A stretch of 63,450 nt of DNA from an uncultured Duncaniella sp. (lineage in GTDB: Bacteria; Bacteroidota; Bacteroidia; Bacteroidales; Muribaculaceae), in contig NZ_CAJTQC010000016.1 in the NCBI RefSeq assembly GCF_910578445.1, positions 1 to 63,450 on the forward strand, given 5' to 3'. The notes under the pieces are model-generated. The model was given only the letters and a program-made list of their open reading frames with translations, had not been told where the DNA came from and searched no databases. Made by a program: the position numbers and the translations under genes. Positions 35,901 through 43,374 of the stretch are shown piece after piece. Each line of letters starts with the position of its first letter. Position 1 is the stretch's first letter.

Positions 35901-35955
35901 TATTTCGGCTGAAGCCTTTTATCCCCTCTGATTTTAACATCTTTCTGTTTTCCAT
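32902..35955 (-). CDS. SusC/RagA-family TonB-linked outer-membrane transporter
   Basis: 1017 residues: a signal region (~1-35), a CarboxypepD_reg-like domain (SVTGTVIDEAGEAVIGANV to ~120), a TonB-box-like EVVVIGYGTVKRKDLTGAV near 117-135, a plug domain (~125-240, IYGSNEPLFIIDGLPG, SSTAIYGSAGANGVIIITTKRG) and a 22-strand barrel to the C-terminal ...GINLTL. It imports the ligand held by the partner SusD. There is no sigma/anti-sigma pair or HTCS upstream, so control is not visible locally apart from a -7 box and a repeated TACAATAAGATG in the leader region. The N-terminal extension suggests a canonical SusC rather than a FecA-type. Confidence 0.95.
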   Translation of the reverse strand: MENRKMLKSEGIKGFSRNILTLILAVMALVATAQTKSVTGTVIDEAGEAVIGANVAVQGTKMGTVTDIDGNFALNNIADNAVLVISYVGYVTEEVPVAGKSVINVTLRENREMLDEVVVIGYGTVKRKDLTGAVSSMKNSDVVVAPTNNVMEALSGKVAGMDITKSSGEVGSDVSILLRGSRSIYGSNEPLFIIDGLPGSYNQVNPSDIESIDILKDASSTAIYGSAGANGVIIITTKRGEEGKAVVNFDAYYGFSGDANYKHGMIGDEWVAYQSEAYKYTTGNYPSDMSTLLGNPIYTDAYNQGKWIDWVDLVSGHRATTQKYALSVSGGTQKTRIFASTSYAKEEGLLENDNINRYTLRLNIDQEINKYATIGFTSNLTYSDRNRGVKNTYTKSLTSFPLGDAYDENGKLNHEYINGQYSPMGDFIENQYANNTKSTYINSIGYLELTPITGLKLRSQISTTLSDSRLGQYWGSQANANQPSYASSPYAQKTHSNGWAYTWENILSYNADIKDHSFGAQFITSYNKNTNEQTIAGSGGFLVDSWQYHRLLSGSTSPYTYSDYSRTQKMSYAFRVNYNYKGRYLLTFSNRWDGVSWFSEGSKWDSFPAGAVAWRISEESFMEDTRNWLDNAKLRVSYGVTGNSGGTGAYVTQSQAYLYPNAGVTVGGVPVQFAQYTGTFAGSNLGWEKSYNWNVGLDFGVLNSRIDGSIEWFKTDTKGLLYKRTVPITDGLTGWGSPLSSWQNLARTENHGVELTINSRNIVTKDFSWSTTFTATWSKEKIKSLPGGDLINENLFEGHPIKTIYSWKYAGIWGTNDDPELMKKLGVEPGFLKIETIEKDGDGGVHAYGDNDRQILGHQNPNWILGLNNTFQYKGFDLSVFMMGRFGQTISSDLLGYYTAEDSRTKNQLAGTDYWTESNQGAYYPRPGTGSKQSKFYPALRVVDGSFAKIKNITLGYTLPQKLTRKALIERLRVYGTAYNPCIIVNDSKLKGTDPETGGSDAFPTYKQFVFGINLTL

Positions 35956-36047
35956 GATGTAATAATGAGTGGTATAAATAAATAATTAATTACAATGACT
36001 TTTCAAAGGTATCGTGAGGTTTCTATTACGATAATAGGTATATAGAT

Positions 36048-36137
36048 TACAATAAGATGGCAACAAAGTTAACAATAATTTTAATAAAATCTTCAATTTT
36101 TATTAAAATTATGTCAAATTTTCTATACAATAAGATG
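36048..36137 (-). promoter_or_regulatory. susC promoter region with a repeated 12-mer
   Basis: The -7 box TAACTTTG lies at 36064-36071 (minus). TACAATAAGATG occurs at 36048-36059 and again at 36126-36137, in direct orientation 78 bases apart, flanking the promoter; a related TTACAATATGA lies near 36148. The copies may be regulator sites. The region is otherwise AT-rich with no gene. Confidence 0.45.
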
Positions 36138-36164
36138 ATATTAATTGATTACAATATGAATACC

Positions 36165-36809
36165 CTATCCCAAAAACGTTTCATATTCAAGTCCGGCGGA
36201 ATCAAGCGCCCCACATAGCGTCGCAGTAGGGTTGACCAGAATCCGGCGCACGAACGGCAGCAGCAACGATGGCAGATCATCGTCATGGTCGGTCACCACC
36301 GCCTCCACATTCCATCCCCTTTCCTCGGCAAGTGCACAGACAAGGCGTCGTTTGGCCTCTCCGCGTGCTTCGACATAGCTGCCATACGAATCGCTCAGCG
36401 GAGTTGCTATCCATGCATCAAAATTCAGATGTTCAAACAGATAAGGTATATAGAGGTCGGGGGCGGCCGTAGCAAGCACAATCCTTGAACCTTCCGTCCT
36501 CAGGAGCTCAAGCTCACTCATGAGACGGGTGTTAAGCGAGCCGACAAGCTGCGATGCAAATTCCGCCAGATCTTTTTCCGTCATCTCCTGAGAGCCGATG
36601 CGGTGAATCGGATATTTCATTGCCACATGGCTTATCACTCCGGCTTTTCTGGCGGCAAGCAGTCCCAACACCTTAGCCAGCGTCGTGTACTCACCGCGTC
36701 CTTTGAGATGTCCTACCAGACAGCGGATAAACATCCTGAATGAATTGCCCTGAAGCAAAGTGCCGTCAAGGTCTACAATGACACACGGGACATCCCTGTC
36801 AGCGTGCAT
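36165..36809 (-). CDS. HAD-superfamily phosphatase (HAD-IB-like)
   Basis: About 214 residues from the ATG at 36809, which overlaps the phosphoribosyltransferase stop as TGATG. HAD motifs: I VDLDGTLLQG (nucleophile Asp near residue 15), II LATAAPDLY (near 112-120), a Lys-Arg patch EAKRRLVC, and IV VVTDHDDDLP near 173-182. The acid/base DxD is DLDGT. The order I to IV and helical cap between ~25 and 90 fit subclass IB, like phosphoserine phosphatase. Coupled to a phosphoribosyltransferase and GT2, it may dephosphorylate a phosphoribosylated glycan intermediate (inference). An earlier in-frame ATG at 36833 is less likely. Confidence 0.82.
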   Translation of the reverse strand: MHADRDVPCVIVDLDGTLLQGNSFRMFIRCLVGHLKGRGEYTTLAKVLGLLAARKAGVISHVAMKYPIHRIGSQEMTEKDLAEFASQLVGSLNTRLMSELELLRTEGSRIVLATAAPDLYIPYLFEHLNFDAWIATPLSDSYGSYVEARGEAKRRLVCALAEERGWNVEAVVTDHDDDLPSLLLPFVRRILVNPTATLCGALDSAGLEYETFLG

Positions 36810-37366
36810 CAGGCTTTCATGTCCATTGACCATGGGAAACGTATTAATGTTTTGTTACGATACAGTGCATAGTCCGGAGAAATCAGAGGCCGGGTGGTGG
36901 TAACGGTTATCACAGCCGAACGCACCTGTGCCGCCGGACACGCCTCACGCAGTGAACCGACGATGGCTTCCATCGTGACACCGCTGTCGATTGCATCGTC
37001 AACCACAAGAATTCTCTTCGCCTTAAGACAGGTTATTTCAGCCGGAATCTCGACACGCCCTACCCTTCTGCGAGGTCTGAGAGCAAGCAGACGCGACTCG
37101 GCAATCCTCATGAAGTCAAGGATGCGTGAAGGAAGCATTGGGAGCAAACCCGCCACGAGGCTTTTATGATGAGTCGAAGGCCGCTGCAGTTCCACCACAG
37201 CCAACTGCGCATCCGGAAATTCACCAAGAATCTCTCTTGCCACATATTCGCCTCCTGTCCGTATGCCAACCACAAGCTCAGGCACAAATTTTTCGCCTGC
37301 GACCACCTCGGCAAGCATCCGGCAGGCTACAGCAAAACGCCTGTTGTCTAAAGTAACAACCTTCAT
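36809..37366 (-). CDS. PRPP-binding phosphoribosyltransferase (type I)
   Basis: 185 residues with the PRPP motif ILVVDDAIDSGVTM near 119-132 and the preceding VGIRTGGEYVAREIL near 34-48. This is a type I PRTase fold; base specificity is not evident and the hood is unlike that of pyrE, hpt or apt. The TGATG coupling to a HAD phosphatase and the GT2 gene upstream (31-base gap) suggest a glycan use. In characterised bacteria, ribofuranose is put on polysaccharides by a PRPP-dependent transferase and a HAD-type phosphatase. A purine-salvage role cannot be excluded. Confidence 0.8.
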   Translation of the reverse strand: MKVVTLDNRRFAVACRMLAEVVAGEKFVPELVVGIRTGGEYVAREILGEFPDAQLAVVELQRPSTHHKSLVAGLLPMLPSRILDFMRIAESRLLALRPRRRVGRVEIPAEITCLKAKRILVVDDAIDSGVTMEAIVGSLREACPAAQVRSAVITVTTTRPLISPDYALYRNKTLIRFPWSMDMKA

Positions 37367-37397
37367 AATTTTTTTCTTACTATCTTTTCTTACTACC

Positions 37398-38390
37398 TCA
37401 ACTGTTTTTCTTACTACTGCCGTAGACCAACGGTGCTACCGCTTTCAACACGCGCTCACCTAAATATGAAATGATGATTCCAAGTTTATTTTTCAGTCTG
37501 ACACGCGGATTTTTCAGGCTCTCCAATCTATAGCGTTTAATCAGCTCCCAGCATTCGCGCGAAACATGCGCATGCTCACCCGCGCGGTCATGTATGGCAA
37601 GCAGACAATACATGTTGAAACAGGCACTCAACCGGCGGTCGCGCGCAGCCGGAAGAAGACTCGGATAACTCACGGCCATAAAGTCCTCAAGACGCGATGT
37701 GACCTTGAGCACATCAAGCCGCGCAGGAGAAAACTGATTCGTAAGACTGCCGGGCGTGTCACGATAGAAATAGACAGGCGCATCAATCAGGGCTATTTTT
37801 CCATTCCGGCCCTCGACCTTATAGAAAATATCAAGATCCTCGTAGATACATCCCTCATCGAAACACACATCACGGAGACACTCGCGACTGTAGAGTTTTC
37901 CCCACGGAGCTGGCACGATGCCTTCGGACTGATAGAGCACTTTTTCAATGACATCAAGCCTGTCGCAGACGCGAGGTCTGACATCAGTCCGCGCTTCATC
38001 AACCGGTCTGAACTCCACTCCGCGCAGCCATCCTCCGTAAACAAGGTCACACCCGCTGTCAAGCGCCGCATTGAGGAGCATTTCTATGCTCCGAGGATAG
38101 AGCACATCGTCGCTGTCAAGAAAGCTGACCCATTCCCCACCGGCAACACGCAAGGCTGCATTACGCGCGGCAGACACGCCCGACTGCCGTTGAAAGAGAG
38201 GTTTCACACGGCTGTCGCGTGCGGCATATTCGGCAATAATACGGCCGGTAGAGTCAGTCGAACCGTCATCGACCACTATTATCTCAATGTCATGACAGGT
38301 CTGTCCGACCGCACTGTCGAGACATTCCCGGAGATATTTTTCGGCATTGAACGCCGGAATTATTATCGAGACCATAGGACGAGACAACAT
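37398..38390 (-). CDS. Family 2 glycosyltransferase
   Basis: 330 residues of GT-A fold. SIIIPAFNAEKYLRECLDS near residues 8-26, VVDDGSTDSTGRI near 39-51, and the metal-binding VSFLDSDDVLYPRS near 88-101 (DxD) are present. It transfers a sugar from a nucleotide donor, probably on the cytoplasmic face. The C-terminal helices near 280-330 end KAVAPLVYGSSKK. It is the first gene of a possible operon GT2-PRTase-HAD (gaps 31 bases, then overlap). No other capsule or O-antigen genes lie nearby, so the acceptor is unknown. Confidence 0.9.
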   Translation of the reverse strand: MLSRPMVSIIIPAFNAEKYLRECLDSAVGQTCHDIEIIVVDDGSTDSTGRIIAEYAARDSRVKPLFQRQSGVSAARNAALRVAGGEWVSFLDSDDVLYPRSIEMLLNAALDSGCDLVYGGWLRGVEFRPVDEARTDVRPRVCDRLDVIEKVLYQSEGIVPAPWGKLYSRECLRDVCFDEGCIYEDLDIFYKVEGRNGKIALIDAPVYFYRDTPGSLTNQFSPARLDVLKVTSRLEDFMAVSYPSLLPAARDRRLSACFNMYCLLAIHDRAGEHAHVSRECWELIKRYRLESLKNPRVRLKNKLGIIISYLGERVLKAVAPLVYGSSKKNS

Positions 38391-38410
38391 CCGTTTTTTT
38401 AATTCACTAT

Positions 38411-38962
38411 TCAGTTCTTTTTGCGTTTGACTGTGTGCTTCAGCTTCAGAACCGCAAAATTCAGTTCAAAAGTTGTTTCAGAATCCGTGGTCGAAAGACT
38501 ATCGTCAAGCAAGTCGGCAAGAATCTCTCCGCTCTGCACCATGAGTGATTTCCGTTCGTCGGTATCTGCCGGAACAGTCGTCAGAGCTGACACAGTCCGT
38601 GACAATTCGCGCAACCTTGCGAATGTCTCGACAATGCCGATTGTGGTCTGCGTTGCAACAGGGCTTTTCAGAATTGTGGCAAGCATATATAAACCCTTTT
38701 CTGTAAAAGCCTTAGGCAAAACCCTCGATTTGGTTGAAAGATTTGCGGTCGAAAATTTCGACCGCAAATTCTCGGTTTCAATCTTATCGAGTGACAGAAT
38801 ATAGCCATCAGGAAATTTATCCGGATTATTCCTGACAGCTTCATTGACACGTTTTGTTTCAACGCCATAAAGGCGCGCTACATCAGCATCGAGTATCACA
38901 CGTAAACCGCGTAACTCGATGACGGCATTCTCTATTTCTTTATAATTCACTAATTTTTCCAT
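38411..38962 (-). CDS. ORF6N-domain DNA-binding protein
   Basis: 183 residues. Residues ~10-95 form an ORF6N domain (ENAVIELRGLRVILDADVARLYGV, KRVNEAVRNNPDKFPDGYILSLDKIE). ORF6N occurs in phage antirepressor-like proteins and chromosomal regulators. The C-terminal half (~115-183) is helical with VETFARLRELSRTV. Promoter and target are not visible. It lies 20 bases upstream of the GT2 gene and may be transcribed with it. No phage genes are beside it; the terminase pair is 13 kb away. Confidence 0.88.
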   Translation of the reverse strand: MEKLVNYKEIENAVIELRGLRVILDADVARLYGVETKRVNEAVRNNPDKFPDGYILSLDKIETENLRSKFSTANLSTKSRVLPKAFTEKGLYMLATILKSPVATQTTIGIVETFARLRELSRTVSALTTVPADTDERKSLMVQSGEILADLLDDSLSTTDSETTFELNFAVLKLKHTVKRKKN

Positions 38963-39015
38963 GGTACAGAGAGAGATTTTATAAATAAGGATGAATTAAC
39001 AACAGAAGCAAATGT

Positions 39016-39714
39016 TTACTTCTGGCGTTGCAACTCGAATCCGGCCGTCATGCCATCATACTGATTGAGTAGCACAGACACACCTTTGATTGTATTATTA
39101 CCGGTTAAGCTTCCGGCCTTTTCAATCAAAACCATAAGCCTGCTGACATCAAACGTAAGCTCCATCTTGTCACCATTCATGACGATATAGCTCTCCATCG
39201 AACCGATATTGATGCTTTTGAGCGCCATGAAAGTGAAGATAAAATTACCGGATTTTTCATCGCGCGCGATAGTTCCGTTAAGAGTCATAAGGCGCGCCTT
39301 GAAAGTGAAGGTCGAATCCTCATTTATTGTCATCACCAGCGATGTAAAACCGGCAGTCTTGTAGTAAGGCTCAAGTTTAGCTTCCACCTGAGAAGCTGCT
39401 GCCGCACCACCAGCCTTCAGCAAAAGATTGTCACTCTTGAATGTCACAGCCGGACCTGAATAGCGCCATGTTCCTACAAGTTTACCGATTGTAAGATTTG
39501 ACGAGCCTATACCAAATTTATTTGCTACACCCGAAAGTAAATTTCCTAACCCGCCTGCCGTTGACTTTGACTGTGAGGAATCGGTCTGCTGGGTGGTAGC
39601 AGAACCTTTTCCGAGATTATTGAGAATATTGTTTATATCCCATTGCGAGGCATAGGTTGGAGCACTGGCGAAAATAAGAATTGCGAGGAGAACAAGAAGG
39701 AGAATTTTTTTCAT
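39016..39714 (-). CDS. DUF4923-family secreted protein
   Basis: 232 residues with a Sec signal peptide (MKKILLLVLLAILIFASAPTYAS, cleavage near 22). I recognise the Bacteroidetes DUF4923 pattern: an N-terminal Ser/Thr/Gln-rich stretch (QTDSSQSKSTAGGLGNLLSG), then LTIGKLVGTWRYSGPAVTFKS near 73-93 and a beta-rich domain resembling lipocalin-like folds. No catalytic residue is apparent; function unknown. It lies 57 bases behind the large lipoprotein and may share its transcript. Confidence 0.82.
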   Translation of the reverse strand: MKKILLLVLLAILIFASAPTYASQWDINNILNNLGKGSATTQQTDSSQSKSTAGGLGNLLSGVANKFGIGSSNLTIGKLVGTWRYSGPAVTFKSDNLLLKAGGAAAASQVEAKLEPYYKTAGFTSLVMTINEDSTFTFKARLMTLNGTIARDEKSGNFIFTFMALKSINIGSMESYIVMNGDKMELTFDVSRLMVLIEKAGSLTGNNTIKGVSVLLNQYDGMTAGFELQRQK

Positions 39715-39771
39715 AAGGTTAAATATTTAATTAATTCTAATTGTAGCTTAATGCCGGATTCCGCCCACTGA

Positions 39772-42306
39772 TCAATATGAGAGAGTGACATGGTCAAGCC
39801 ATAGAGTGCTTCCGACCGACTCGCCCTTGACCGGATCGGGTGCGGTTGCAATGGCTGCACTTTCCTCAGCGATTGTGCCTATTGCAGCCGACGATGCAAA
39901 CATGACCTTGAGTCCTGTAGCCTTCACACCAAAATAATCATATGTCAGCGAAGCCTTGAAAGCTGTATAGCTGTTGGCCACCGGCAGGTAGGCTGTAGCA
40001 GATGCTATGACACGCCTTTCACCGTCGATGTTTCCATAGACCTCGATTATGGCAACGCCACTGTCAGATGTGTCGGCCTGTGAAGGATTGTATTTATAAT
40101 ATCCGTTGAGCGACATGGGGCGCGAACGCCAGTCGACAATATCGTCATAGGTCTCTTCCAGGGTCAACGGATTGAACGAATATGAACCAAGGAATAATTT
40201 TCCGGCCGCCCGCGACTTAATTTCAGGAATGATAGGTGAATATTGCAGATATGGTTGCCCGGTCTGGGTGTAGTCGGGAATGATAGCTCCGTCAACATCA
40301 AAAGCAACGCTGCGCAGACACACTGCAAAGCTTGCATCCTCCGTGTCGCCGGGGACAGAATAGACAGACGGCTGCATGTACCAAGTGTTATGGTTTGATG
40401 AGCGTGTTGAAAACGTCTTGGCATTGGTATTGGCCCATTCCCTCGGGACCTGAAGACTGAAAGTCTGATGATTCTGCCAGTTGAATATAGCTACCGTCGT
40501 CTGTGAGTAGCGGCCTCCGCTCGGAAGGTTTTTATAGGAGACACCTTCCTTGCGGTGCTCGAATTCATCGTTCGGTAGCGAAGGATCTGACTCTGTCGAT
40601 AGCCTGACAGGCGATGTGAAATCATCCTTGCCGGGATTACGCATCATGGTCGCGGTCAATGTGTAGGAAGTCGAAGGAGCAAGACCTGTAATGACAACCA
40701 TCCCCTCTTCCGTGTCGCGATAAAGCACGCTCGCACGGCTGCCATTGAGATAGATGTCGAGACCGTTGGCCACGGCAGATATAAGCTCAGGAGTATCGGC
40801 GATGACCTTGACCCGGGCATAGGTGGCGAAAGCATCGAACTCCAGACTGAAATCGGGCATGAAACGAGAGATGCACACCTCTCCCCTGACCTCCTGACAA
40901 TAGAGAATCCGGGCATTAAGGTCAGCGCTTCCGGGCGGAATTGCGAAGGAAATGTCATAGATGCCGTCGGCTATCTCACCGACCAATACTATCTCTGCCG
41001 GATGCCACTTGCCATTGTCGAGCAGCTCGACCGCGACATGAGAGGCGAAATCATCGGCAAGTGTAGCCACGCGGATAACAGCTGTCGTCGCGCCGACCAT
41101 TGCTGAAGAAACCGAATCGACCACAATCTCCATAGGCCGTGTCTCGACAGTCAGCATCAGTGGATTGCCCACACGCCCGTCAACATCCTCGGCCATCAGA
41201 CCGATAGTGCTTATGGCCTGAGCCTCGTTCAGAAAGACAAAATTGCCCATAAATGCCGACAAATCAATCTCGGCTCTGCGAGCTGATGAAGACCATTTCA
41301 GGCCATAGGCGGAGAAGATTTCAGCCTCCTCTGCCGAGAGCGACAGCAGATCGGCCTGACGAGGGACTCCGACCGAATTCAGGTAGGGGGAATTTACCGT
41401 AAAGTAGAGATGGGATAGTTCAGCTGACGAACTGATGTCGGCTCTGACTGCCTCATCGGGGATTTCGCCTTCAGGCAGGACATATATTTCATCAGGAGTC
41501 CAGCCATAAGCGGTCAGTTCCGGAGGAAGGGCTGAAACAAAGACGCTGTCAAGTGTACGCGATACACTTTCCGAACCGACCGTACAAGTGACCACAGGGT
41601 CGTCTCCGCTACAGTCAAGAGAAAACCGGTATTCATAAAACACACCGCTCTCGGTCTTCCCGATTTCAAAAGCCTTGTAGCCCACCTCACGGCCATCGGC
41701 CAGGGTCAGTTCAAGATAGACCGACGTGTGCCCCGGAAGAAGATAAAGAATATCGTCGCAAGCAGTGTCGTAGCCGAAATAACCTCCGCCGTCAGCATGC
41801 AAATAAGCCCGGACTGCTTTAAAACAGGCCGACATCTCCGCATCAAAAGTCACGGTGTTGGCCGTGCTGACAGGACGGAGCGTCATGTCAGTCTGCTGTG
41901 TCCTTCCGGGAAGAATGTCGATATTCTCCACGGCATTGTAGTATGGAAGGTCAAAACCCTCCTGTTCGTAGCCATAGAATGCCTGAAGATAATAAGTGCC
42001 GGTGTAATATATGTCATCTTGCGGAAAATCCTTGAACGACGGCCAGACATGCGAATACGCTCCGGCGACAGACCGCATGAAGACACCGGCCTGATCAACC
42101 TCAGGCAACAAAAAAACGGGAGCTCCGACTACCGCACCGTCAGGATAGTAAAACGTGTTGTCAATTTCTATGTTGAGCGACAGACGTCCCGTCCCTGCAC
42201 TGACGGTCGTATTGTCGTCGGAGCAGGATGTGAAGAAAAGGACAGGACAGATAAACGCCAAGGTCTCTATGAGCCGGAGACGTAATGCTGACTTTCGGGT
42301 AATCAA
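39772..42306 (-). CDS. Large secreted lipoprotein, DUF4493/PCMD-like
   Basis: About 845 residues when started at a TTG at 42306, which gives a normal lipoprotein signal ending in VLFFTSCSDD; longer readings run into murI. Residues ~30-200 have GTGRLSLNIEID-type DUF4493-like strands; ~430-620 are fibronectin/PCMD-adjacent beta domains (SYTLTATMMRN); the C-terminus (~620-845) resembles the PCMD carbohydrate-metabolism domain (SLNGYYKYNPSQ..., TLWLDHVTLSY). Surface lipoproteins of this type are thought to bind glycans. No hydrolase motif. The non-ATG start is an inference from signal peptide position. Confidence 0.7.
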   Translation of the reverse strand: MITRKSALRLRLIETLAFICPVLFFTSCSDDNTTVSAGTGRLSLNIEIDNTFYYPDGAVVGAPVFLLPEVDQAGVFMRSVAGAYSHVWPSFKDFPQDDIYYTGTYYLQAFYGYEQEGFDLPYYNAVENIDILPGRTQQTDMTLRPVSTANTVTFDAEMSACFKAVRAYLHADGGGYFGYDTACDDILYLLPGHTSVYLELTLADGREVGYKAFEIGKTESGVFYEYRFSLDCSGDDPVVTCTVGSESVSRTLDSVFVSALPPELTAYGWTPDEIYVLPEGEIPDEAVRADISSSAELSHLYFTVNSPYLNSVGVPRQADLLSLSAEEAEIFSAYGLKWSSSARRAEIDLSAFMGNFVFLNEAQAISTIGLMAEDVDGRVGNPLMLTVETRPMEIVVDSVSSAMVGATTAVIRVATLADDFASHVAVELLDNGKWHPAEIVLVGEIADGIYDISFAIPPGSADLNARILYCQEVRGEVCISRFMPDFSLEFDAFATYARVKVIADTPELISAVANGLDIYLNGSRASVLYRDTEEGMVVITGLAPSTSYTLTATMMRNPGKDDFTSPVRLSTESDPSLPNDEFEHRKEGVSYKNLPSGGRYSQTTVAIFNWQNHQTFSLQVPREWANTNAKTFSTRSSNHNTWYMQPSVYSVPGDTEDASFAVCLRSVAFDVDGAIIPDYTQTGQPYLQYSPIIPEIKSRAAGKLFLGSYSFNPLTLEETYDDIVDWRSRPMSLNGYYKYNPSQADTSDSGVAIIEVYGNIDGERRVIASATAYLPVANSYTAFKASLTYDYFGVKATGLKVMFASSAAIGTIAEESAAIATAPDPVKGESVGSTLWLDHVTLSY

Positions 42307-42338
42307 GAGGATGTGAATAATGATGGTTTTGAAAAAAT

Positions 42339-43169
42339 TCAGAGCGTTACGTGTGTAGCCTGAAGAGGTGTCTGTAGGAACGTTCCGGCAAGCGATGCGA
42401 AACGTCCGGCATTCTCGGTGGTGAGATATGTGCATGCGCCTCCACGGGTACATTTTTCGTCCATTTCAGGATGACGTTTAAGATAGTCGCTCAGACTTGC
42501 GGCAACGAGTTCGCCCTGAGTGACGATGGTGGCACGTCCGGCGACCTGACGGCGGATCTTTTCGATGAGCAATGGATAGTGGGTGCATCCGAGGATGATT
42601 GTGTCGGTATCGGGCTCTTGGGCGAAAAGCTCCTCAACATATTTCTCGACAAAATAGTCGGCCCCGGGCGAATCATATTCGCGGTTCTCCACCAGCGGAA
42701 CCCACATGGGACACTCGACGGAGACTGTGCGGAACTGCGGGAAGAACTTGGCAATCTCTATGTCATAAGTGCCCGAACTGATTGTTCCCGGCGTACCGAG
42801 GACACCGATATTTCCGTTCTTCGTGATTGACCCGAGAGCTTCGACTGTCGGGATGACCACACCAAGCACACGCCGTGAAGCGTCCCAAGCCGGAAGGTCT
42901 TTCTGCTGGATTGAACGGAGCGCCTTGGCCGACGCAGTGTTACATGCAAGGATGACGAGATGGCAACCGCGCTCGAAAAGCGCATTGACAGCTTCACGCG
43001 TAAACTCGTAGACTACATCAAAAGAGCGTGTGCCATATGGAGTGCGGGCGTTGTCGCCAAGATAGATATAGTCATATTCAGGAAGTGTCTCGCGGATTTC
43101 TTTGAGGATGGTCAGGCCTCCATAGCCTGAGTCAAATACGCCGATAGGGCCGGGTGATGATGGAAACAT
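42339..43169 (-). CDS. murI: Glutamate racemase
   Basis: 276 residues. The family signatures are GVFDSGYGGLTIL near residues 10-22, YLGDNARTPYG near 36-46, LVILACNTASAKAL near 70-83 (first catalytic Cys) and IILGCTHYPLLI near 191-202 (second Cys). It supplies D-glutamate for peptidoglycan in the cytoplasm. It lies between the lipoprotein genes and the nuo cluster; no cell wall gene is adjacent. Its start is 205 bases from the nuoN stop. Confidence 0.95.
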   Translation of the reverse strand: MFPSSPGPIGVFDSGYGGLTILKEIRETLPEYDYIYLGDNARTPYGTRSFDVVYEFTREAVNALFERGCHLVILACNTASAKALRSIQQKDLPAWDASRRVLGVVIPTVEALGSITKNGNIGVLGTPGTISSGTYDIEIAKFFPQFRTVSVECPMWVPLVENREYDSPGADYFVEKYVEELFAQEPDTDTIILGCTHYPLLIEKIRRQVAGRATIVTQGELVAASLSDYLKRHPEMDEKCTRGGACTYLTTENAGRFASLAGTFLQTPLQATHVTL

Positions 43170-43374
43170 GAGAGAAGTGATGATTAGAAGCTTTTATGTG
43201 TAAAAAAAGTAGAAGAATACAGGTCTGTTTCTGTAGCAATCTCCGACTGCAAGCAAAACGCCGTGCAGCCGGAGATAGTTTACGTAATCAGATTGTTTTT
43301 TCAACATCTTTTCAGCCGTCATAACGACATCCGGCCTTAGCATTCCGGCGAATGTCTCACAACTGAAAGAAATA

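Noticed and set aside
42307..42453. N-terminal extension of the PCMD-like lipoprotein into murI
   Set aside because: It overlaps murI and hides the lipoprotein signal; the TTG at 42306 gives a normal signal peptide.
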